A DNA stretch of 64,000 bases. It comes from Oligoflexus sp. (lineage in GTDB: Bacteria; Bdellovibrionota_B; Oligoflexia; Oligoflexales; Oligoflexaceae). Under the pieces are notes generated by a model, which saw only the letters and a program-made list of their open reading frames with translations, searched no databases and had not been told where the DNA came from. Location of the stretch: contig NZ_DASTAT010000097.1 in NCBI RefSeq assembly GCF_035712445.1, positions 62,001 to 126,000 of the forward strand. Direction: 5' to 3'. This document shows, one piece after another, positions 57,507 to 64,000 of the stretch. The position numbers and the translations under genes were made by a program. Within the stretch, counting starts at the first letter, position 1. Each line of letters starts with the position of its first letter.

Positions 57507-60500
57507 ATGAGGAGTATCGATAGGGATCTCCGTGGTCTGGAAGACAAGCCAGAAGTCTTTGCGGCCGAAGATCAGCCATTCGAAAAACCCGCCAAAGAGT
57601 TTGTGCCGGGGCCGTTCTACATGAACATCGAAGAGGTTATGCCCGATCTCGGCGAGACTCAGGATCGCGTAGCCCAGGAAGAAGGCAAGAAACTGCCTGT
57701 CGACCGCCGTGATTTTATGCGCCTCTTCAGCGCAGGAGCCATGCTGGCAACAGCTGGTTGCGTGTACCGTCCCGTTGAAAAAGCAGTTCCCTACGTTGAG
57801 CAGCCCAAGGATTTCATTCCGGGCGTCGCAAACTATTACGCGACGACCATCGACCGCGTCGGCGTTGTGGTGAAAACCCGCGAAGGCCGTCCGGTGTTTA
57901 TCGAAGGCAATCCTGAGCATCCTCTGAGCCAGGGTGCGACGACGGCTCTTGCCCTGTCCGAGCTGCAGGCTCTTTTTCATCCCGACCGTCCCAACGCTCC
58001 CAAGGCGAAACTCGGCGATCAGATGACTGCTGTGACCTGGGACGAGATCTATGACGCTCTGAGCGCCAAGGTGAAGACCGCGAAGAAAGTCGGTATTCTC
58101 ACCAAAGGCAGCACCGGCCATAGCCAGCAATTCTATAAAGATTTCCTCAGAACGATCGGTCAATCGGAAGACAACCTTTATGTCTACGAGACCAACGCTC
58201 TTTATAATGCCGTTTCCGAAGCCCATCGTTTGGCTTTCGGCGTGGACGGCATGCCACGTTCCGACCTGCGTCGATCGAAGCTTTTGATCGGTGTGGGCAC
58301 CAACTTCCTCGAAGGGAACGGCGGCGTCGCCCCGATCTTCGAAAGCAAGAGCTGGTCGGTGGGTCACACCTTCCGCTCGGGCGCCAAAGGTCGTTTTGTT
58401 CAATTCGAGTCGCGCATGACCGTGACCGGCGGCAAGTCGGATGAACGTCATGTGATCGGAGCCGGTGATGAACTGGCTGTGACACTCGCATTGGTTGAAG
58501 CTTTGCTGAACCGTCCTGAATCGAAGGGTTCAGCCGGCGACAAAAACAGCATCCGTGCTGTGGTCACAGCTAACAAAGCTTTGATCGACGAAGCCAAGAC
58601 CCGCCTGAAGCTCGATGAAGTCATCAATAAAGTGGCCGGCGAAGGTTTGAGCAAGAAAGCCGTGCTGCTCGCCGGTGAATCGGGTGCCTTCAGCAAGAAC
58701 GGAACCCAGGTGCAGTTGGCTGCGATCATGGCCAACGTCCTCCTTGGTGCGTATGCGGATCGCCTTCTTTATTTCGATCAAGGCTGGTTCAAGAACCCAG
58801 GCCGTCCCGGAGATGTGGCTCGCTTCGTGAAAGACGCTGCGACCTACGATATGCTCTTCGTCATCGACGTGAACCCTGCGTTCACCCTGCCCGCCTCGAC
58901 TGGAATCGACGCCGCTTTGAAAGGCATCAAATCCATCGTTTCCATGCAGCCGATGCCGACCGAAACCTGTCAGTACGCAGAATTCCAACTCAACACCCAC
59001 AATCCTTTGGAAGCCTGGGGTGATGAGGAGCTGGTGGCCGGCTTCTGGTCGATCCAACAGCCTGCGGTCCGTCCTGTGGCGAACAGCCGTCAGCCGGAAG
59101 ACATCCTCCTTTGGACCGCGAGCAAGTTCGGTAAACCTGTTGGTCCTTACGCCGACTACCGTGCTTACCTGCGTGACAAGTGGACCCGTATTTACAAAGA
59201 ATCGGGTATCAACAAAGACTTCGATACCTTCTTCAAAGCCATCCAGCGCAAAGGTTTCTTCGTCACTCAACTCAGCAAGCGCGATATGCCTGCGCTGAAG
59301 GATGTGAGCGCCGCCGTGAAACCGGCTCCCGTGAGTGCTGGCTTCAAACTCGTGGCTTACCTCGACGGTAAACTGGGTGATGGTTACGGTGCCGACCGTC
59401 CTGTTCTGCAGGAAGCCGGCGATTCCATGACCACGATCGCCTGGGACACCTGGGTTGCGATCAATCCGCATAAAGCTCGCGAAATCGGCGTGAAGTACAA
59501 CGATGTCGTGGTCATCAAAGGTCCGAACGGTTCCTTCGAAGCCACTGTGTATCCGATGCCAGGCCTGCACTACGATACCATCGCAGTGCCCCGCGGTAAC
59601 GGTCATAAGCTCGCGACCAGCCGGGTTAGTCAGCTCGTAGGTATCGATCCCATGGTCGCCCTCGCCTACGAAACCGATCCTTTGACAGGTGATGTGGTCA
59701 CTGCGGGTCAAACCGTGGAAATCACGAAAACCGGCCGCTTCTATCAGCTCTGCTCGCAGCAGAAGCACAATGATATTGCCAACCGCTTCGATATCATGCC
59801 GATCATTCCCATGGGCCAGGCCGTGGCGAACGTACGCAAAGAAAAAGATCTCGACAGCGTACCGGATCTTTATCCTTCGCATGTGCCCAAGGAAGGCGAT
59901 CTGCGTGGATCCAGCTGGCTCTTCCCCGAGTGGAAGGCGAGTACCCAGTACCGCTGGGGCATGGCGATCGACCTTGAGCGTTGTACCGGTTGCGGCAACT
60001 GTACGGTTGCGTGTGACCTGGAAAACAACGTGCCCCAAGTGGGTCGCGAGCAGGTCCGCATGGGCCGCCGCATGCACTGGATTCGTATCGACCGCTACTT
60101 CAGCGGCGCTGTTGATAATCCTGAAGTCAGCTTCCAGCCTGTGACCTGTCAGCACTGTAACCACGCGCCTTGCGAGGCTGTGTGTCCCGTGTTCGCCACG
60201 ACGCATGAACCGGAAGGCCTGAACGCTCAAACTTATAACCGCTGCGTTGGTACTCGTTATTGCGCGAACGCCTGTCCTTACAAAGTTCGCCGCTTCAACT
60301 GGTACACCTACAAGTGGAACGTCATGGGCGACAGCCCCATGGATCGCAACCCACGCGCTCTGAACCCGGATGTGACCGTTCGTACTCGCGGCATCATGGA
60401 AAAATGTACGTTCTGCGTGCAGCGTATCCGTGATGCGAAGCACAACGCCAAGCAGCAAAACCGCATGGTGTTCGACGGTGAAATTCGTCCAGCTTGCCAG

Positions 60501-60749
60501 ACGGCTTGCCCAACCGATGCCATCGTCTTCGGCAACCTCCTGGATCCGAATAGCCGCGTAGCGCGCGCTCGCAAAGACAACCGTGCTTTCCTTCTGCTCG
60601 GCGGCAATCCCGAGAAGAAAGAGTACGGTCTGAAAACTTTGCCGAACCTGAACTACATGGCGAAAGTGAAGCATGACGGAACAGAAGGCTTTGCAGCCGG
60701 CGATGGTCACGACCATGGCGCCGGTGAACCTGGGCAAGGGCATCCTTAA
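57507..60749 (+). CDS. actB: Alternative complex III iron-sulphur subunit ActB (molybdopterin-like plus ferredoxin-like domains)
   Basis: A 1080-residue fusion typical of ActB. A twin-arginine motif, DRRDFMRLFSAG, starts near residue 66, so the protein is exported folded. Residues about 100-780 resemble the molybdopterin oxidoreductase superfamily; in characterised complexes this part binds no molybdenum. From about 820 comes a four-cluster ferredoxin-like domain (CTGCGNCTVAC, CQHCNHAPCEAVCP, CVGTRYCANACPYKVRRF, CTFCVQRI and CQTACPTDA). It passes electrons from quinol to the cytochrome subunits. A His-rich tail (GDGHDHGAG) ends it. The 33-base gap to actC shows co-transcription. Confidence 0.94.
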   Translation: MRSIDRDLRGLEDKPEVFAAEDQPFEKPAKEFVPGPFYMNIEEVMPDLGETQDRVAQEEGKKLPVDRRDFMRLFSAGAMLATAGCVYRPVEKAVPYVEQPKDFIPGVANYYATTIDRVGVVVKTREGRPVFIEGNPEHPLSQGATTALALSELQALFHPDRPNAPKAKLGDQMTAVTWDEIYDALSAKVKTAKKVGILTKGSTGHSQQFYKDFLRTIGQSEDNLYVYETNALYNAVSEAHRLAFGVDGMPRSDLRRSKLLIGVGTNFLEGNGGVAPIFESKSWSVGHTFRSGAKGRFVQFESRMTVTGGKSDERHVIGAGDELAVTLALVEALLNRPESKGSAGDKNSIRAVVTANKALIDEAKTRLKLDEVINKVAGEGLSKKAVLLAGESGAFSKNGTQVQLAAIMANVLLGAYADRLLYFDQGWFKNPGRPGDVARFVKDAATYDMLFVIDVNPAFTLPASTGIDAALKGIKSIVSMQPMPTETCQYAEFQLNTHNPLEAWGDEELVAGFWSIQQPAVRPVANSRQPEDILLWTASKFGKPVGPYADYRAYLRDKWTRIYKESGINKDFDTFFKAIQRKGFFVTQLSKRDMPALKDVSAAVKPAPVSAGFKLVAYLDGKLGDGYGADRPVLQEAGDSMTTIAWDTWVAINPHKAREIGVKYNDVVVIKGPNGSFEATVYPMPGLHYDTIAVPRGNGHKLATSRVSQLVGIDPMVALAYETDPLTGDVVTAGQTVEITKTGRFYQLCSQQKHNDIANRFDIMPIIPMGQAVANVRKEKDLDSVPDLYPSHVPKEGDLRGSSWLFPEWKASTQYRWGMAIDLERCTGCGNCTVACDLENNVPQVGREQVRMGRRMHWIRIDRYFSGAVDNPEVSFQPVTCQHCNHAPCEAVCPVFATTHEPEGLNAQTYNRCVGTRYCANACPYKVRRFNWYTYKWNVMGDSPMDRNPRALNPDVTVRTRGIMEKCTFCVQRIRDAKHNAKQQNRMVFDGEIRPACQTACPTDAIVFGNLLDPNSRVARARKDNRAFLLLGGNPEKKEYGLKTLPNLNYMAKVKHDGTEGFAAGDGHDHGAGEPGQGHP

Positions 60750-60781
60750 GACAAACGACGACATCTAAGCGGAGCATTTGG

Positions 60782-62119
60782 ATGAGCGAGGAAGTAAAGT
60801 GGAACAGGACGATCTCAGACGTCAATGATGGCATTTTAGCCAATCTGGGAAAGCCGCACCCAACCTATTACATAGCTTGGGCCGGCGCGATTATCTTTCT
60901 TCTGATCGGTGCGATCACCTGGGGTTTGGAAATCACCTACGGTATGGGGATCACGGGTAAAACCAGTCCCGTCTACTGGGGTGTTCTGATCACCGACTTC
61001 GTTTTCTGGGTCGGTATCGGTCACGCCGGTACTTTGATTTCAGCTATTTTGTTCCTGTTCCGCGCGAAGTGGCGTAACACGGTGAACCGAAGCGCTGAAG
61101 CTATGACGGTCTTCGCTGTGATCACCGCGGGTCTTTTCCCGCTGATCCACGTCGGTCGTCTGTGGGTTGCGATGTACTGGATTCCACCCCTGCCGAACAC
61201 CAACAACCTGTGGTCGAACCTTCGTTCACCATTGGCCTGGGACTTGTTCGCGATCTCGACCTATCTGACCATTTCGCTCCTTTTCTGGTACATGGGTCTG
61301 GTGCCTGACCTGGCATCCATCCGTGACCGCGTGAAAGGCGTTCGTCGCATCATCTACGGCATCATGTGCTTTGGCTGGCGCGGAACAGCGAAACAGTGGC
61401 ACCACTATGAAGCCGGTTACGGTTTCCTCGCGGCCCTCGCCACACCCCTCGTACTTTCGGTTCACTCCATCGTTTCGTGGGACTTTGCGATGTCCATCCA
61501 ACCCGGCTGGCACACCACCATCTTCCCACCCTACTTCGTTGCGGGTGCTATCCTTTCCGGTTGCGCGATGGTTTATACCCTGCTCGTTCCGGTTCGTAAG
61601 ATGTTCCGCATGGAAGAGTTCATTCGCCCTGAGCATCTTGAAGCTTGCGTGAAGCTGACTCTTCTGACGTCAACCATCGTGTTCTACGCTTATGCCATCG
61701 AATTCTTCGTCGCCTGGTACTCGGGCAACCCTTACGAATGGGGTGTCTTCGAGAAGCGCGCGATCGGTCCTTACGCGTTCTACTTCTGGGTGATGGTGTT
61801 CTGTAACTGTATCTTCCCCATGATCTGGTGGTCCAAGCGTATGCGTAACAACGTGGCCGTGTCCATGCTTGTGGCGATCCTGGTCAACGTCGGCATGTGG
61901 TTCGAACGCTATAACATTATCGTGTCGTCCTTGGTTGAAGATTTCTTACCTGGTTCGTGGGGCCACTTCCAGCCCTCGCTTGGTGATATCTGTCTGTCCC
62001 TTGGTAGCTTTGGTTGGTTCATGTTCTGGTTCCTGATCTTCTGCCGATTCTTCCCGATCGTGTCGATGTCGGAATTGAAACTGATCATGCCCAAACCATT
62101 AAGCAAGAAGCATCATTGA
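60782..62119 (+). CDS. actC: Alternative complex III membrane subunit ActC (NrfD/PsrC-like)
   Basis: A 445-residue integral membrane protein with about ten helices, of the NrfD/PsrC type. ITWGLEITYGMGITGKTSPVYWGVLI, FVFWVGIGHAGTLISAILFLFR and LWVAMYWIPPLPNTNNLWSNLRSPLAWDL are characteristic of ActC. It holds the quinol-oxidising site next to ActB. GGAGC precedes the ATG. actD follows 15 bases later. Confidence 0.94.
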   Translation: MSEEVKWNRTISDVNDGILANLGKPHPTYYIAWAGAIIFLLIGAITWGLEITYGMGITGKTSPVYWGVLITDFVFWVGIGHAGTLISAILFLFRAKWRNTVNRSAEAMTVFAVITAGLFPLIHVGRLWVAMYWIPPLPNTNNLWSNLRSPLAWDLFAISTYLTISLLFWYMGLVPDLASIRDRVKGVRRIIYGIMCFGWRGTAKQWHHYEAGYGFLAALATPLVLSVHSIVSWDFAMSIQPGWHTTIFPPYFVAGAILSGCAMVYTLLVPVRKMFRMEEFIRPEHLEACVKLTLLTSTIVFYAYAIEFFVAWYSGNPYEWGVFEKRAIGPYAFYFWVMVFCNCIFPMIWWSKRMRNNVAVSMLVAILVNVGMWFERYNIIVSSLVEDFLPGSWGHFQPSLGDICLSLGSFGWFMFWFLIFCRFFPIVSMSELKLIMPKPLSKKHH

Positions 62120-62134
62120 TTAAGGTGGCTACCC

Positions 62135-62656
62135 ATGAGTAAAAGACCAGGTGGAATCTTAGCTGTTTATCAATATCTGGATAACCTCGTCGATGCGATG
62201 AAGGCGGTTCAAGCCCGTTCTGATTGCGCCGGACACGAAGTATTCAGTCCGACCTCGTATCACGAGATCGAAGAAGCCTTGGACGCAGGTCCAAGTCCAG
62301 TCCGTTGGTTCACCCTTTCCGGCGCTATGACGGGAACTGTGACCGGTTTCGGTTTGGCCCTGTGGCTTGACTATGACTGGCCGCAGGTGGTGGGTGGTAA
62401 GCTTGCCGGTCTCTATTCCGTACCTTCGTACGTGGTGGTCGGTTTCGAGCTTACAATTCTCTTCGGTGGTTTGATGACGATTCTCGGCATGCTCGTCATG
62501 GGCCGTTTGCCGAACCCCAAGCAACGTATTCTGGACCCTCGCTTTACCGATGACCGTTTCGGCATCTTCGTGCCCAACGCGTCGCTCGACAGTGAGCAGG
62601 CCCGGCTTCTGAAGTCGTTCGGCGCTGAAGAAATTCGTATCATTGAGTCGAAGTGA
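62135..62656 (+). CDS. actD: Alternative complex III subunit ActD (DUF3341)
   Basis: A 173-residue protein with two membrane helices (about 62-80 and 100-125), preceded by a small cytoplasmic domain (GGILAVYQYLDNLVDAMKAV, EVFSPTSYHEIEEAL). DPRFTDDRFGIFV near the C-terminus is the usual DUF3341 signature. It links ActC and ActF in the membrane. It lies between actC and actE with very short gaps. Confidence 0.92.
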   Translation: MSKRPGGILAVYQYLDNLVDAMKAVQARSDCAGHEVFSPTSYHEIEEALDAGPSPVRWFTLSGAMTGTVTGFGLALWLDYDWPQVVGGKLAGLYSVPSYVVVGFELTILFGGLMTILGMLVMGRLPNPKQRILDPRFTDDRFGIFVPNASLDSEQARLLKSFGAEEIRIIESK

Positions 62657-62669
62657 GGAAAGGCAAATC

Positions 62670-63203
62670 ATGAAGCATCTGGCGACCAAGCTCGCGTTGA
62701 CAGCTCTGACCCTCACCGGCGTCAGTGCCTGCAACCCCCATGGTCGGAATACGACCAAACTGCAATACATGCCTGATATGGCCGACAACCCCACGGCGAA
62801 GACTCAGGAGACCTACCTGAATCCTCCCGATGGTGCCGTCACCATCAATGCGATCCTTTATCCGGAAACTCCTGAACTCGCGGAGCAGGAACTGCGCAAT
62901 CCCTTCGGTGAGGGAGCCCAGGTCAGCCGCGATGTAGTGAACAACGGTAAAAAGATGTTCGACACCTACTGCGCCGTCTGCCACGGTCCGGATGGCAAAG
63001 GCAAGAGCCTGATGGGAGATGCCTATCCGCTGGCCCCGCCTGACCTGACGCGTCCCGATCTGGTGGCTCGCAAAGACGGGTTCTTCTTCTTCCGCATCTC
63101 GAATGGCGCCAATCTTATGCCAGCTTATGCTCACTCGATTTCCCCGCATGAGCGCTGGCAATTGATTACCTATCTGAGAACCCTGCAAGTGCAGCCGAAA
63201 TAG
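62670..63203 (+). CDS. actE: Alternative complex III monoheme cytochrome c subunit ActE
   Basis: A 177-residue lipoprotein (lipobox GVSAC) with one CxxCH heme site (CAVCHGPDGKG) and a methionine in NLMPAYAHSI as probable sixth ligand, a class I cytochrome c. It passes electrons on to a soluble cytochrome or directly to an oxidase. ATG 62670 is preceded by GAGGAAAGG; the open frame begins earlier but overlaps actD. It is followed 14 bases later by actF. Confidence 0.92.
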   Translation: MKHLATKLALTALTLTGVSACNPHGRNTTKLQYMPDMADNPTAKTQETYLNPPDGAVTINAILYPETPELAEQELRNPFGEGAQVSRDVVNNGKKMFDTYCAVCHGPDGKGKSLMGDAYPLAPPDLTRPDLVARKDGFFFFRISNGANLMPAYAHSISPHERWQLITYLRTLQVQPK

Positions 63204-63217
63204 GAAGAGGAACCTCG

Positions 63218-64000
63218 ATGAGTATCGCCAAGGATCTTTATAAAGAAAAAGAGTCATTGTTTCTGACAGGCTCATCCACCCTGCGCATGGCTGCGCTGGT
63301 GGGAATTGTCATTGGCCTCGTGGCTGCTGGCATAGGCTTCTTCACGCACCAGGGTCCCCGCGTTTGGGGCGCCTTGCTCTTCAACCTGTTCTTCTTCTTC
63401 TGTCTTGGTTTCGGCGCCATGGCTTTCGCCGCCATGCAGGACGTGATCGGCGCCACCTGGGGCCGTCCCATCCGCCGGATTCAGGAAGCTTTCGGTGCTT
63501 TCGTTCCCGTCGCGTCCGGGCTTTTCGTGGTCTTTATCATCGCCGTGATGTTCGACATCGGCGGCGCTGGCAAAGTCTATCGTTGGATCGCCAACCCTGA
63601 CATGCTGCATCACTTCTGGGGCAAGCGCTCGTGGCTTCAGCCCAACCTGATGTATGCACGGGTCTTCTTCATTCTGGCCCTTCTCACCTACCTTGTGATC
63701 TGGCAGCTCCGTCTGACCCTGAATCGTGACAAGGCCTGGCTTGAAGGTCGTCATGACGATGCCGTTTATCTGGGTGAAGAAGTCCGCGTGAAGACCAAGT
63801 ACTGGAGCGCACCTATTTTGGTTTGCTACGGCGTGGGTTTCACCTTCCTCTGCTTTGACGTGATGATGTCGCTGTCGCCCACATGGTTCTCGACCCTTTG
63901 GGGCGGTTGGCAATTCGCGGTGATGATGCAGACGCTGATGGCTGCCCTTCTGATCACCATGTTCTCTTTGAAATCGCACCGCATCGGTGAGTTCATCAAG
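63218..64000 (+). CDS. actF: Alternative complex III membrane subunit ActF (3' partial)
   Basis: The frame is open from ATG 63218 (AGGAAGAGG upstream) to the window edge, giving 261 residues without a stop. At least six membrane helices are visible, including LRMAALVGIVIGLVAAGIGFF, WGALLFNLFFFFCLGFGAMAFAAMQ and a later segment YWSAPILVCYGVGFTFLCFDVMMSL. The motif GATWGRPIRRIQEAFGAFVP is typical of ActF, the second NrfD-like subunit, which is thought to carry a proton pathway. Terminal oxidase genes usually follow and would lie outside the window. Confidence 0.9.
   Translation, partial: MSIAKDLYKEKESLFLTGSSTLRMAALVGIVIGLVAAGIGFFTHQGPRVWGALLFNLFFFFCLGFGAMAFAAMQDVIGATWGRPIRRIQEAFGAFVPVASGLFVVFIIAVMFDIGGAGKVYRWIANPDMLHHFWGKRSWLQPNLMYARVFFILALLTYLVIWQLRLTLNRDKAWLEGRHDDAVYLGEEVRVKTKYWSAPILVCYGVGFTFLCFDVMMSLSPTWFSTLWGGWQFAVMMQTLMAALLITMFSLKSHRIGEFIK

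Noticed and set aside
58530..60764. A 744-codon open frame on the minus strand opposite actB
   Set aside because: It is an antisense shadow created by codon bias: no ribosome binding site, low-complexity composition and complete overlap with the well-supported actB.

Overview
The window is a gene-dense, moderately GC-rich stretch of a Gram-negative chromosome. No rRNA, tRNA, insertion sequence, phage gene or CRISPR array was seen. Several features point to the Bdellovibrionota, most likely an Oligoflexus-like member: a complete tolQRAB cluster, a TamB/TamA pair, many lipoproteins and outer-membrane barrels, two CheA-like kinases with 7TMR-DISM sensor regions, and an alternative complex III operon. 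This placement is inferred from gene content and was not tested by a search.

Layout. 1-1.7 kb: the 3' end of a 2H phosphoesterase, a small predicted barrel protein and a very acidic small protein. 1.7-6.0 kb (minus): a biotin operon, bioB-bioF-bioDA. BioD and BioA are fused, and both internal junctions carry short tandem repeats. 6.2-9.9 kb (plus): tolQ-tolR-tolA-tolB without pal. 9.9-13.3 kb (minus): a 7TMR-DISM/Hpt/CheA-type kinase and a glutathione S-transferase. 13.6-19.7 kb (plus): a three-gene operon of porin-like protein, repeat lipoprotein and surface nuclease, ended by a clear terminator. 19.7-27.7 kb (minus): a histidine kinase; then fabG-fabH-M48 protease; then a large alpha-helical protein with a HEPN-like C-terminus followed by a REC-GGDEF protein. 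27.7-28.7 kb (plus): a secreted protein of unknown function.

29-38.3 kb (minus): one probable transcript encoding a REC-like/TPR protein, an ExeA-type ATPase, TamB and TamA. 38.4-41.9 kb (plus): purD, a degenerate purE homologue, maf, and a membrane protein with a histone-H1-like basic tail. 42-43.3 kb: a MATE transporter. 43.4-44.5 kb (minus): an HTH protein and a small secreted protein. 44.8-49 kb: a secreted DNA/RNA nuclease, an Mpo1-like membrane protein (minus), hemW and a class III aminotransferase. 49.2-52 kb: a second CheA-like 7TMR-DISM kinase. 52-56.5 kb (minus): uvrB-uvrC and a GFA-family protein. 56.9-64 kb (plus): actA-actB-actC-actD-actE-actF of alternative complex III, with actF running off the window.

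Functional picture. The window mixes housekeeping functions (biotin, purine and fatty-acid steps, heme chaperone, excision repair, respiratory quinol oxidation) with a strong envelope theme (Tol, Tam, lipoproteins, porin, M48 protease) and multi-layered signalling (two CheA-like kinases, one classical kinase, one diguanylate cyclase response regulator). The least explained parts are the porin/lipoprotein/nuclease operon, the HEPN/REC-GGDEF pair, the paired CheA-like sensors, the PurE-like protein without its catalytic motifs, and the minisatellites of the biotin operon.
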